Shown here: positions 47,117 to 56,666 of the stretch, piece after piece
How positions within the stretch are numbered: position 1 is the stretch's first letter
Layout: every line of letters begins with the position of its first letter
Source: Fusobacterium perfoetens
Lineage (GTDB): Bacteria; Fusobacteriota; Fusobacteriia; Fusobacteriales; Fusobacteriaceae
Assembly (NCBI RefSeq): GCF_021531475.1
Contig: NZ_JADYTX010000005.1
Coordinates: 1 to 64,000 of the forward strand
DNA length: 64,000 bases
Direction of reading: 5' to 3'
Notes under the pieces: generated by a model
What the model saw: the letters and a program-made list of their open reading frames with translations, nothing else
Databases searched by the model: none
Told to the model about the DNA's origin: nothing
Translations under genes and position numbers: made by a program

Positions 47117-47494
47117 TTATCCAACTAGTTCTATTCTATTTCCCTCAGGATCAAGTATTACACTTTCGTAATATCCATCTCCTGTGGTTCTTGGTTCTCC
47201 TATTATTTTATACCCATCTTTTCTAAAAATTTCTGTTAGCTCATTTACTTTTTCTTTACTTCCCACTTTAAAAGCTAGGTGAGCCAAACCTAAAATCTCT
47301 TTATATATTCTCTCTTCTATATCTTTTCTTTTCATAAGTTCTATTCTTGTAGCACCATCAAAAGATATAAAATATGATTCAAATCCTTTTATTTTGTTTT
47401 CATATTTTTGATTAGATACTCCGTCAAAATATTTACAATAGAACTCTCTCATCTTTTCTAAATCTTCTACCCAAATAGCAATATGGTCTATCAT
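47117..47494 (-). CDS. VOC/glyoxalase family protein
   Basis: 125 residues: MIDHIAIWVEDLEKMREFY and GDGYYESVILDPEGNRIEL. Metal ligands His4, Glu residues in FISFDGATRIELM and the final E. Overlaps the HAD gene by one base. Substrate unknown. Confidence 0.85.
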   Translation of the reverse strand: MIDHIAIWVEDLEKMREFYCKYFDGVSNQKYENKIKGFESYFISFDGATRIELMKRKDIEERIYKEILGLAHLAFKVGSKEKVNELTEIFRKDGYKIIGEPRTTGDGYYESVILDPEGNRIELVG

Positions 47495-48300
47495 TATGCC
47501 TCCAAGAAAATTTTTTCTAAATATTTTGCCTCTGCATCTTCATCATTTGTTCCTATCACTTCTAAATTAGGTTGAGCTTTCTTTAATTTTTCGCTGGCAT
47601 TTCCCATAATAAGCCCTTTTCCTACGATACTTAACATCTCTTCATCATTAAGTCCATCTCCAAAAGCGATAGCTTCAGAAAGTTTTATTCCCTCTCTATC
47701 TAAAATCTCTTTTAAAGTTTTTCCCTTTGACACATCTTTTTTCATTATTTCTAAACAAATATCCAAAGATGCTGTCAAAGTTATATCTTCCACAAGTTTT
47801 TTATTTTCTCTTATTTTATTTTCAAGTTCCTCTATTTTTTCTTTTTCACCTATATAGCAAAATTTTAAAATATTCTCTTTATCATAGTTTTTAAAATCTA
47901 CAATATTTGGAGCAAATCCAGATTCTTTATGATAAGCATTAAAGTCTGGTAACATTCTATCTACGTCCCAACCATCACTTGTATAAGTATTAACTATTAC
48001 GTCTTTATCAGCTTGAATATTTAAAACTCTTTCAACATCTTTTTTATCCATTAAATGCTCAATTAAAAGTTCTCCATCACTTGTGTGAGCATTAGCTCCG
48101 TTAGAAGATATTAAATAAGATTTTGCCCCTAACTGCTTCATAAAACAAGAAGCATCAATATAATGTCTTCCAGTAGCGATTATAAATTTTACATCTTTCT
48201 CTTTTATTATTTTTTTGATAACATTTTTAGTATATTCTGATATCATATGATGTGAATTTAACAAAGTTCCATCTAAATCACTTATTATTGCTTTGTACAT
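47494..48300 (-). CDS. Cof-type HAD-IIB phosphatase
   Basis: 268 residues. Motif I ISDLDGTLL, motif III lysine (SKGKTL), motif IV FGDGLNDEEML. Cytosolic sugar or nucleotide phosphatase; substrate not predictable. Confidence 0.9.
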   Translation of the reverse strand: MYKAIISDLDGTLLNSHHMISEYTKNVIKKIIKEKDVKFIIATGRHYIDASCFMKQLGAKSYLISSNGANAHTSDGELLIEHLMDKKDVERVLNIQADKDVIVNTYTSDGWDVDRMLPDFNAYHKESGFAPNIVDFKNYDKENILKFCYIGEKEKIEELENKIRENKKLVEDITLTASLDICLEIMKKDVSKGKTLKEILDREGIKLSEAIAFGDGLNDEEMLSIVGKGLIMGNASEKLKKAQPNLEVIGTNDEDAEAKYLEKIFLEA

Positions 48301-48431
48301 CTTACCTCCTAATTTTTCTTTTAGTATAATTATATATTAAAGATAGAAAATATTCAATAGCTAAAACAATATAATATTTCTATAATTTTTTATTATATGT
48401 TATAATGTAAAAAAACGAAAGGAGGTTTTTT

Positions 48432-48743
48432 ATGGTAATAAAGATTAGTAAAAAAGTTGAAGAACATATCAAAAAAAATAACCTAATCGGAATTGTCTTA
48501 AAGAGAGAGTCTTTAAGCTTTGGCTGAGCTGGTTGTCGTGATGTAATTCAGGGTGAATTAGTTAAAGATAACTCTCAAATAGAAGGCAAAAATTTTAAAT
48601 ATAACATTGAAGAAGTCCAAGGAGTAAAAGTGTTTATTCCTGAATATTTAAAAAATTTGAAAAATATAAAAATCAGCTCTAACTTTCTTAGCCTTTTTAT
48701 AAAAGGTGTAATACTAGACGTCGAAGCTGATTGAAAAATATAA
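48432..48743 (+). CDS. Small selenoprotein with U-A-G-C motif
   Basis: ATG 48432 after AAAGGAGG. The frame runs to UGA at 48525-48527 (codon 32), continues in good coding sequence, meets a second UGA at 48732-48734 (codon 101) and TAA at 48741. The first UGA lies in LSFG-U-AGC, a UxxC redox motif, and a hairpin with a G-rich loop follows at the bacterial SECIS position. The protein of 100-103 residues (KVFIPEYLKNLKNIKI near the end) resembles HesB/IscA-like and CC/Se-motif small proteins; the family name is from memory. The second UGA may be Sec or the stop. Host SelA/SelB/SelC/SelD must be elsewhere. Confidence 0.8.
48544..48560 (+). promoter_or_regulatory. Candidate bacterial SECIS hairpin
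   Basis: TAATTCA (48544-48550), loop GGG, TGAATTA (48554-48560): perfect 7-bp stem. The loop begins 24 bases after the UGA and starts with G, within the known range for bacterial SECIS elements. Confidence 0.75.
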
Positions 48744-48757
48744 AAGACATAAAATTT

Positions 48758-48792
48758 ATAGAGGATAGCCTAAAAACTATCCTCTATTTTTT
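48758..48792. terminator. Bidirectional terminator
   Basis: ATAGAGGATAG (48758-48768) pairs with CTATCCTCTAT (48777-48787), followed by T6. Confidence 0.88.
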
Positions 48793-48793
48793 A

Positions 48794-49987
48794 TTAGTCA
48801 TCTATATAGTTATCAAAATATCCTTGAATTAAGATAATTGGTGTTCCTTTATCTCCACTTCCTGAAGTTAAGTCACATAGTGATCCAATAAGGTCAGTAA
48901 GTCTTCTTGGAGTAGTTCCTTGAGTTATCATTTGTCCTTTAAGGTCAGAATCTTTTCCTTTGATTGCTTCAGCAACAGCTTTATTTAATTCTTCTCCTTT
49001 AAGTCCAGCTAAATCATTGTCTGCTAAGTATTTTAATTTTATTTCGTTTGGTGTTCCTTCTAATCCATCTGTATATCCTGGAGATACTACTGGGTCAGCA
49101 AGTTCCCAAATTTTTCCAACTGGGTCTTTGAAAGCTCCGTCTCCGTAAACCATAACTTCGATATTTTTTCCAGTAGCTTCTTTTAACATAGCTTGGATTT
49201 TTACAACGATTTCTTTACAGTTACGAGGGAATAATTTTACTGAATCTTCAGTAGCTTTGTTAGATCCTAATAATCCGTAAGCTTCATTAAATCCACTTCC
49301 ATTTACTGACGCAGTTAAGATTTCATCCATTCCGTAAACTATTTTAGCTCCAGCATTTTTTAATAATTTTTTAGTTCTCATACGAGTGTGAATATCGCAG
49401 TTTAATACGCAGTCTGTATATTTTAAAATAGCAGTTGGGTTGTTAGCAAATATTACTTCTACTTCTGCCCCTTGCTCTCTTATTAATTCTGAATAATATT
49501 CGATGTAGTTTACTCCTGTAAATACGTGGATAGGATTTCCAAATTTTTCAGTAAACTCTTTTTCTGTTAAAACATCTGTCCAAGGATTTACACCTTTTTC
49601 ATCTAGTAAATCATAGTCTATAAAGTGATTTCCTACTTCGTCTGATGGATAGCTAAACATTAAAACTATTTTTTTAGCTCCTCTAGCGATTCCTTTTAAA
49701 CATACAGAAAATCTATTACGGCTTAGAATTGGGAAAATAACTCCTATTGTATTATCTCCATATTTAGCCTTTACGTCAGCAGCTACATCGTCTATAGTAG
49801 CATAGTTTCCTTGTGCTCTAGCTACGATTGATTCTGTTATTGCAACAACATCTTTATCTCTTAAAGCTATATTTTCACTTTTTGTAGCTGCTAAAACTGC
49901 ATCTACTGTGAAAGTAATTATATCGTCACCACTGTGTATGATTGGTGCACGAAGTCCTCTTGAAATAGTTCCTACTAATCTTCCCAT
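48794..49987 (-). CDS. CofE-like F420-0:gamma-glutamyl ligase family protein
   Basis: 397 residues. Family motifs: DIITFTVDAVLAA, DVVAITESIVARAQGNY and SPGYTDGLEGTPNEIKLK. No other F420 genes are visible and these bacteria are not known to make F420, so the true substrate is probably different. Promoter at 50044-50072. Confidence 0.82.
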   Translation of the reverse strand: MGRLVGTISRGLRAPIIHSGDDIITFTVDAVLAATKSENIALRDKDVVAITESIVARAQGNYATIDDVAADVKAKYGDNTIGVIFPILSRNRFSVCLKGIARGAKKIVLMFSYPSDEVGNHFIDYDLLDEKGVNPWTDVLTEKEFTEKFGNPIHVFTGVNYIEYYSELIREQGAEVEVIFANNPTAILKYTDCVLNCDIHTRMRTKKLLKNAGAKIVYGMDEILTASVNGSGFNEAYGLLGSNKATEDSVKLFPRNCKEIVVKIQAMLKEATGKNIEVMVYGDGAFKDPVGKIWELADPVVSPGYTDGLEGTPNEIKLKYLADNDLAGLKGEELNKAVAEAIKGKDSDLKGQMITQGTTPRRLTDLIGSLCDLTSGSGDKGTPIILIQGYFDNYIDD

Positions 49988-50043
49988 ATTTTATCTCCTT
50001 TAACATAAGTTTTTTTTCAAATCTATTTTTCCATTAACGTTTA

Positions 50044-50072
50044 ATTATAATATTTTTTAAAAATTTTGTCAA
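50044..50072 (-). promoter_or_regulatory. Promoter of the CofE-like gene
   Basis: Minus strand TTGACA (50067-50072) and TATAAT (50044-50049), 17-bp spacing. From 50073 to 50318 the sequence is AT-rich and I see no gene in it. Confidence 0.7.
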
Positions 50073-50318
50073 TAAAAAAATTATACTCAGTCCATAAAGC
50101 AACTCTTTTTTATTTTTTGGATTAAAATATGCAATTTACAATTTTTTTTTATTATATTTTTACATATTTTTGTATTTTTTCAATTTTTTCTTTTGTAAAA
50201 ATCACTCTCTACATATAGATGATATCTTTTTTTTCCTTTATTGTCAAGGATAAAATAATTTTAAGAGGTATTATTTTATTCAAAACAGATATAAATATTG
50301 AAAAATTTTTTCAAAAAA

Positions 50319-50361
50319 TAAAAAAAACACCTAAAATCTCAATCTCTCAAGATTCTAGGTG
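50319..50361 (-). terminator. glyS terminator
   Basis: CACCTAGAATCTTGA-type arm pairs with the complementary arm (CACCTA at 50328-50333, TAGGTG at 50356-50361), followed by T8 on the minus strand. Confidence 0.85.
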
Positions 50362-50379
50362 CAATTTATTTAAAAGTTA

Positions 50380-52449
50380 TTATCCTTCAATGAAGTTTAA
50401 GTCAGCCATTTTTTCATAGATAGAGTTTAATCTTCTCATTTGAGAAAGTCTATTATTTTTTATAGCTTCATCTTTATCATTTATCATTACTGAATCAAAG
50501 TAGTTATTTATAACTTCTTCTCCAGAAACGATAGCTTCTAAATATCCTTTATAATCTTTTGCTGATAAAAGTTCGCAAGTTGTTTTGTCTAGAGTTTCTA
50601 CATAAGAATATAAAGTTTTTTCAGCTTCTTCTCTGAATAATTCTTGGTTAACATCTTGTGTTTTATGAGCTTTTACAATGTTTCCAACTCTTTTTACTAT
50701 TCCTATTAATTTTTTGAAGTTTTCTTCTTGAACTGCTTCACCTAAAACTTCTATCATAGTTCTAGTTTCCACAACGTTATCCCAAGATTTTTCAACTACA
50801 GCAGAGATTATATCTCTTCTGTATCCCATATCTGTAAATACGTTGATAACTCTTTGTTTTAAGAATTCTAATACTTCTTTCTTTAAAGCAACTTTATCTT
50901 TCTTTAATACTCCGTCAGCTTCTAAAACTTCTATACTTTTATCAACTAAAGCTTCTAATGAAACATTTAAGTTAGAATTTAGTATAACGTTTACAATTCC
51001 AAGTGCTGCTCTTCTTAATGCAAATGGGTCTTTAGAACCTGTAACTTGGATTCCAACACCTAAACAACCAACTAAAGTATCAATTCTGTCACAGATTCCT
51101 GCAACGATTCCCTCTTTAGTAGTTGGTAATTTATCCCCTTTAAATCTTGGGAAGTAGTGTTCTTGGATTCCTAAAGATACTGTTTCTTTTTCTCCAGATT
51201 TTAAAGCATAATCTGCTCCCATAAGTCCTTGTAATTCAGTAAATTCTTTTTCATTTATCATATTTGTTACAAGGTCAGCTTTACATAAAGTAATTGTTCT
51301 TTGGATATCTTCTCTTATATCTTCATATCCTAATTTATCGATTAAAGCATCGGCAACTTTTGATACTCTTCTCATTTTAGCAGCGATAGTTCCTAAATCT
51401 TTTTGGAATACTACTGTTTCTAATTTTTTAACATTTTCGATTAATGGTTGTTTTAAGTCTTCTTGATAGAAGAATCTAGCATCTGCAAGTCTAGCTGATA
51501 AAACTTTTTCATTTCCAGCTTTTACTTTATCAGAATATTCGATACCGTTTCTTACAACTACGAATTTTGGAAGTAATTTTCCATTTTTATCTAAGATTGG
51601 GAAGTATCTTTGGTGAACTTCCATAGATATAATTAATACTTCTTGTGGAACTTCTAAGAAATCTTGATTGAATGTTCCAACGATTGGATAAGGATATTCA
51701 ACTAAGTTTGTAACTTCGTTTAAAAGATTTTCGTGAATTAATACTACTTCATCTTCTCCAGTACAATTTTTAACAATTAAATCTCTTATCATTTGTTTTC
51801 TTTCAGCTATATCAATTATTACATTATTTTCTCTTATTTTTGTGAAATATTCATCAACATTTGCAACTGTAAATCTTCCACCGAAGAATCTGTGTCCTCT
51901 TGACTCAAGTCCACTTTCAATTCCTTCAATTTCAAATTTTACAAGTTCATTGTCAACTATTGCTAAAAACCATTGGATAGGTCTTGCAAATCTGAATTTT
52001 CTGTCAGCCCATTTCATTGATTTAGGGAATTCAAGTTCTAATACAAGATTTTTTAATATATCAGAAAGTAAAGATTTTGTTTCAACCCCTTCAGAGAATT
52101 TTCTAACAGCTATATATTCACCTTTTGGTGTAGAAACTATTTCTAAATCTTTAGCTTCTACTCCTTGAGATTTAGCAAATCCAAGTCCTGCTTTAGAAAG
52201 CATTCCATCTTGTCCATAAGCAACTTTTTTTGCTGGTCCCATATTTAATTCATTAAGGTCATTTTGTCTTTCAGCTAATCCTTCAACTAAGATAACTAAT
52301 CTTCTTGGAGTTCCGAAAGTTTTTATATCTTGATAATCTATTCTTTCATCTTTTAATTTTTTTGCTAGGTTATTTTTTAAATCATTTAAAGCATTAACTA
52401 GGAATCTTGCTGGGTTTTCTTCCATTCCTATTTCAAATAACAACTTCAT
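50380..52449 (-). CDS. glyS: Glycyl-tRNA synthetase beta subunit
   Basis: 689 residues from ATG 52449 (AAGGAG eight bases upstream). MKLLFEIGMEENPARFL, FGTPRRLVILVEGL, MKWADRKFRFARPIQWFL and the C-terminal RLNSIYEKMADL region are typical. Forms an alpha2-beta2 enzyme with GlyQ. Confidence 0.96.
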   Translation of the reverse strand: MKLLFEIGMEENPARFLVNALNDLKNNLAKKLKDERIDYQDIKTFGTPRRLVILVEGLAERQNDLNELNMGPAKKVAYGQDGMLSKAGLGFAKSQGVEAKDLEIVSTPKGEYIAVRKFSEGVETKSLLSDILKNLVLELEFPKSMKWADRKFRFARPIQWFLAIVDNELVKFEIEGIESGLESRGHRFFGGRFTVANVDEYFTKIRENNVIIDIAERKQMIRDLIVKNCTGEDEVVLIHENLLNEVTNLVEYPYPIVGTFNQDFLEVPQEVLIISMEVHQRYFPILDKNGKLLPKFVVVRNGIEYSDKVKAGNEKVLSARLADARFFYQEDLKQPLIENVKKLETVVFQKDLGTIAAKMRRVSKVADALIDKLGYEDIREDIQRTITLCKADLVTNMINEKEFTELQGLMGADYALKSGEKETVSLGIQEHYFPRFKGDKLPTTKEGIVAGICDRIDTLVGCLGVGIQVTGSKDPFALRRAALGIVNVILNSNLNVSLEALVDKSIEVLEADGVLKKDKVALKKEVLEFLKQRVINVFTDMGYRRDIISAVVEKSWDNVVETRTMIEVLGEAVQEENFKKLIGIVKRVGNIVKAHKTQDVNQELFREEAEKTLYSYVETLDKTTCELLSAKDYKGYLEAIVSGEEVINNYFDSVMINDKDEAIKNNRLSQMRRLNSIYEKMADLNFIEG

Positions 52450-52507
52450 ATTTCTATCTCCTTCTTCACAAATTTTTAATTCCATCTTAAAAAATATTTA
52501 TCTTAAA

Positions 52508-53383
52508 CTATATATTTTTTTTAAGTAATGGATATCCTAAGTTCTTTCTATTTTCTACATAGATTTCAGCACATTTTTTAGCTAATTCTCTAACTCTTAA
52601 AATATAAGCCATTCTCTCAGTTGTAGAGATAGCCCCTCTTGAATCTAGGACGTTGAATGTGTGAGAACATTTTAAAACATAGTCATATGCTGGTAATACA
52701 AGTCCTGCTTCTAATATTTTTTTAGCTTCAGCTTCATATTCATCAAACCATTTGAAGTGAGATTCTAAGTCAGCTAATTCAAATGAATATTTTGAGTTTT
52801 CATATTCATATTGGTATCTCATATCTCCGTATTTAACTTCGTCTGTCCAGTCTAAATCATAAACATTTGATTTATTTTGGATATATAGAGCGATTCTTTC
52901 AAGTCCGTAAGTGATTTCTACTGGAACTATGTCAAGTTCTAATCCTCCAACTTGTTGGAAATATGTAAATTGAGTGATTTCCATTCCATCTAGCCATACT
53001 TCCCAACCAAGTCCCCAAGCTCCTAATGTTGGTGATTCCCAGTCGTCTTCAACGAATCTTATATCGTGTTCTTCTGGTATAATTCCTAAAAGTCTTAAAC
53101 TTTCTAAGTATAACTCTTGGATATTATCTGGAGATGGTTTCATTATTACTTGGAATTGGTGATGTTGGTAAACTCTATTTGGGTTTTCTCCATATCTTCC
53201 ATCTTTTGGTCTTCTTGATGGTTCTACATAAGCAGTTTTCCAAGGTTCAGGTCCTAATGCCATTAAGAATGTGTTTGGATTGAATGTTCCTGCTCCTGTT
53301 TCTATATCATAAGGATTTCCCAAAACGCACCCTTTAGACCCCCAATATCTTTGAAGAGTTGTTATTATCTCTTGAAATGTCAT
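52508..53383 (-). CDS. glyQ: Glycyl-tRNA synthetase alpha subunit
   Basis: 291 residues from ATG 53383, after [41 protein letters not shown] and QQVGGLELD are class II motifs of GlyQ. Located in the operon between lspA and glyS. Confidence 0.97.
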   Translation of the reverse strand: MTFQEIITTLQRYWGSKGCVLGNPYDIETGAGTFNPNTFLMALGPEPWKTAYVEPSRRPKDGRYGENPNRVYQHHQFQVIMKPSPDNIQELYLESLRLLGIIPEEHDIRFVEDDWESPTLGAWGLGWEVWLDGMEITQFTYFQQVGGLELDIVPVEITYGLERIALYIQNKSNVYDLDWTDEVKYGDMRYQYEYENSKYSFELADLESHFKWFDEYEAEAKKILEAGLVLPAYDYVLKCSHTFNVLDSRGAISTTERMAYILRVRELAKKCAEIYVENRKNLGYPLLKKNI

Positions 53384-53411
53384 TTTTTCTTCCTCCAATT
53401 TATTTTAAATT

Positions 53412-53876
53412 TTAATTTTGAGATTCTTTATTTTTTAGTTTTAATAAGATGTCTAAGAATATAAGTGCTACTCCTATATTTATATATACATCTGCTAAAT
53501 TAAAAACATATTGCCAAATTCCTCTAAAATCTAGCATATCTACAACATATCCTCTAAAAATTCTATCTATCATATTTCCGATAGCTCCAGAGATAATAAC
53601 CATATAAGCTATTCTCTCTATAACTTCTATCTTTTTAAAATTTTTAAAGAAATATATAATAATCCCGATAATTGCTATTGTAGTGGCTATACTAATAGCA
53701 TTTATTTTTCCTTGAAAGACACCAAAAGCGATACCTCTATTTTGAACATAAGTTATATGAAAAAAATTAGATATTATCTCTATTGTATCTCCAACAAAAA
53801 AATTATTTTCTATTTGAATTTTAGTCAGTTGGTCTAGTAACACCAGACCAACTATTCCTATTAAATAATATATCAT
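53412..53876 (-). CDS. lspA: Lipoprotein signal peptidase
   Basis: 154 residues, four membrane helices. Catalytic Asp residues are in IGNMIDRIFRGYVVDMLD and the FNLADVYI box. Cleaves lipoprotein signal peptides at the inner membrane. Nine bases after ileS. Confidence 0.96.
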   Translation of the reverse strand: MIYYLIGIVGLVLLDQLTKIQIENNFFVGDTIEIISNFFHITYVQNRGIAFGVFQGKINAISIATTIAIIGIIIYFFKNFKKIEVIERIAYMVIISGAIGNMIDRIFRGYVVDMLDFRGIWQYVFNLADVYINIGVALIFLDILLKLKNKESQN

Positions 53877-53885
53877 AATTTTTAC

Positions 53886-56663
53886 CTATTTTAAAACTTT
53901 AGCACATCTTGGGCAAAGTGAAGTTTCACTGTCAATCTCTGTTGAATATTTCCAACATCTTTCACATTTAACTCCTTCAGCGTGAAGAACTTTAACTTTT
54001 AGTTCCATCTCGTCATCTGCCACAAAACTATCATCTGCCACATCAGAGTATTCTAATTGAGAAACTATAAATACCATTTCTAATAATTCTCTATTAGAAT
54101 TTATAAATGTTTTTAATTCTTCATCAGAAGTATTTAATATAACTTTTGCATCAAGGGCGTTTCCTATTATTCTGTTTTCACCTTGTCTTGCTTTTTCAAG
54201 ATATTTATTTACAGATTTTCTAAGTTTTATAACTGTTGCCCATTTATCTTCAAGTTCTTTATTTAAATATTTATCATTAAATTCAAACCATTTTGTTAAA
54301 TGAACTGATTCAGCATCTTTATCTTGTTCAGGTAATCTTCCCCAGATTTCTTCAGCTGTAAATGAAAGGATTGGAGAGATCATTTTTACAAGACAAAGTA
54401 AAACTTCGTTCATAACTGTTTGAGCTGATCTTCTTGCTCTTGAATCTTCTTTTTCAGTATATAATCTATCTTTTATAATGTCAAGATAGAATGCTGACAT
54501 ATCTATTCCTGCAAAATAGTGGATTGCTTGGAAAAGGTTGTAGAATTCATATTTATCATAACTTTCTGTAACTTCTCTTTTTAATACTTCTAATTTATGT
54601 AATGCCCATCTGTCGATTTCTTCCATTTCTTCATATGGAACTGAATCTTTAGTTGGATCAAAATCATAAGTATTTCCTAAGATATATCTTGCTGTGTTTC
54701 TTACTCTTCTGTAAGCTTCAGCCATTTGTTTTACAATGTTGTCAGAAATTTTTACGTCATCTCTGTAGTCAACAGATGCACACCAAAGTCTTAGAATATC
54801 AGCACCATAAACTTTTATTACATCTTCTGGAGAAACTGTATTTCCTAAAGACTTTGACATTTTTCTTCCTTGTCCATCATTTACAAATCCATGAGTTAAG
54901 ATTTTTTTGTATGGAGCATCAAAAGTTGAACCAATTGATGTTAGAAGTGATGTTTGGAACCAACCTCTGTGTTGGTCTGAACCTTCTAAGTATAAATCAG
55001 CTGGTCTGTGAAGTAAAGATCCTCTTGTTTCAAGAACAGATCTGTGAGAAACTCCAGAGTCAAACCAAACGTCCATTATATTTTTTTCTTTTATAATTTC
55101 TTTTCCAACTAAATTATATTTAGCTAATAATTCTTCTCCAATTAATTCTTCAGCTGAATATTTAACCCAAGCTGCTGAACCTTCTTTTTTAACAATTTCT
55201 ACTACTCTTGCTAAAATTTCTTGGTTGAATACAACTTCTTCATCTACATAGAATACTGGAATTGGTACTCCCCAGCTTCTTTGTCTTGAGATACACCAGT
55301 CAGGTCTTTTTTCTAGCATTGAACCTATTCTGTTTCTTCCCCAATCAGGAACAAATTCTACACCATCTAATGCTTTTAAAGCTCTTTCTCTTAAGTCTGA
55401 ACCTTCAGCTTTTACGAACCATTGAGATGTAGCTCTTACGATTATTGGAGTTTTTGATCTCCAGTCGTGTGGGTATGAGTGAACAAACTCAGAATAAGCT
55501 AACATTATTCCTCTTTCTAATAAAGTTTTGCAAATAACTTTGTTTGCTTCCTCATAGAATAACCCTGCAAATTCTCCAGCTTCTTCTGTTAAAACACCTT
55601 TGTAATTGATAGGTGAAAGGATAGGTAAACCATATCTTACCCCAACAACATAGTCATCTTGTCCATGTCCAGGAGCTGTATGAACACAACCTGTACCTGC
55701 ATCAGCTGTAACGTGATCACCTAAAATGATAACTCCAGTTCTTTCGATAAATGGATGTTGGTATGTAAGTCTTTCTAATGCTTCCCCTTTAAATTCTTTT
55801 ATAAGTTCGCATTCTTTTATTCCTATTTCATTCATAGCTTTTTCAGCTAAAACTTTTGCAAATATTAAGTTTCCTAATTCAGTTTTATAAACTCCATATT
55901 CAAACTCAGCATTTAAACAGATTCCTACATTTGCTGGTAAAGTCCAAGGAGTTGTTGTCCAAATTACTATATAAGTTTCTTCTGTCATTCCAATTTTATC
56001 TAACACATCTTGGTTAGCTTTCATTTTTACATAAACAGATGGAGATTTTATATCTTTATATTCGATTTCAGCTTCTGCTAAAGCTGTTTCTGTTACTGGT
56101 GACCAGTAGATTGGTTTAGAACCTTTGAAGATATATCCGTTTTTATATAATTCTCCAAAAACTTCTAATTGTTTTGCTTCATATTCAGGGTTTAAAGTTA
56201 GATAAGGATTATCCCAATCTCCTAAAATTCCAAGTCTTATAAATTGTTCTTTTTGAATTCCAACCCATTTTTTAGCATATTTTGTACATTTTTCTCTTAT
56301 TTCTAGTGGAGACATTGATTTCATTTTTTCACCAAGTTCTTCACTTACTTTTAATTCTATTGGAAGACCGTGAGTATCCCAACCTGGTACATATGGTGCA
56401 TTAAATCCTCTAGCTCTTTTATATTTTAAAATTATATCTTTTAAAACTTTGTTTAATGCGTGTCCTATATGAATATTACCATTTGCATATGGTGGTCCAT
56501 CATGTAGTATAAAACTAGGTTTAGTTTCATCGATGCTTTTTTCATATATTTTTTGTTTTGTCCATTCTTTTACCATTAATGGCTCTTTGTTGGGTAAGTT
56601 AGCTTTCATTTGAAAACTAGTTTTTGGTAGATTCAGTGTTTTTCCATAATCCTTATCTTCCAT
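53886..56663 (-). CDS. ileS: Isoleucyl-tRNA synthetase
   Basis: 925 residues. HIGH motif [15 protein letters not shown] at [10 protein letters not shown], editing domain 200-400 and a C-terminal zinc finger (CERCWKY ... CPRCAKVLK), the bacterial type. Starts 3 bp after the sensor kinase gene. Confidence 0.97.
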   Translation of the reverse strand: MEDKDYGKTLNLPKTSFQMKANLPNKEPLMVKEWTKQKIYEKSIDETKPSFILHDGPPYANGNIHIGHALNKVLKDIILKYKRARGFNAPYVPGWDTHGLPIELKVSEELGEKMKSMSPLEIREKCTKYAKKWVGIQKEQFIRLGILGDWDNPYLTLNPEYEAKQLEVFGELYKNGYIFKGSKPIYWSPVTETALAEAEIEYKDIKSPSVYVKMKANQDVLDKIGMTEETYIVIWTTTPWTLPANVGICLNAEFEYGVYKTELGNLIFAKVLAEKAMNEIGIKECELIKEFKGEALERLTYQHPFIERTGVIILGDHVTADAGTGCVHTAPGHGQDDYVVGVRYGLPILSPINYKGVLTEEAGEFAGLFYEEANKVICKTLLERGIMLAYSEFVHSYPHDWRSKTPIIVRATSQWFVKAEGSDLRERALKALDGVEFVPDWGRNRIGSMLEKRPDWCISRQRSWGVPIPVFYVDEEVVFNQEILARVVEIVKKEGSAAWVKYSAEELIGEELLAKYNLVGKEIIKEKNIMDVWFDSGVSHRSVLETRGSLLHRPADLYLEGSDQHRGWFQTSLLTSIGSTFDAPYKKILTHGFVNDGQGRKMSKSLGNTVSPEDVIKVYGADILRLWCASVDYRDDVKISDNIVKQMAEAYRRVRNTARYILGNTYDFDPTKDSVPYEEMEEIDRWALHKLEVLKREVTESYDKYEFYNLFQAIHYFAGIDMSAFYLDIIKDRLYTEKEDSRARRSAQTVMNEVLLCLVKMISPILSFTAEEIWGRLPEQDKDAESVHLTKWFEFNDKYLNKELEDKWATVIKLRKSVNKYLEKARQGENRIIGNALDAKVILNTSDEELKTFINSNRELLEMVFIVSQLEYSDVADDSFVADDEMELKVKVLHAEGVKCERCWKYSTEIDSETSLCPRCAKVLK

Positions 56664-56666
56664 TTT

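Noticed and set aside
48432-48743. Selenoprotein as a decayed pseudogene
   Set aside because: No frameshift, only UGA stops, good coding sequence beyond the stop, a strong ribosome site and a correctly placed hairpin make decay less likely.
50219-50419. 66-residue plus-strand frame before glyS
   Set aside because: It has no ribosome site and runs through the glyS terminator and the end of glyS.
53384-53411. T-box riboswitch before glyQ
   Set aside because: Only 28 bases separate lspA and glyQ, with no specifier or T-box motif.
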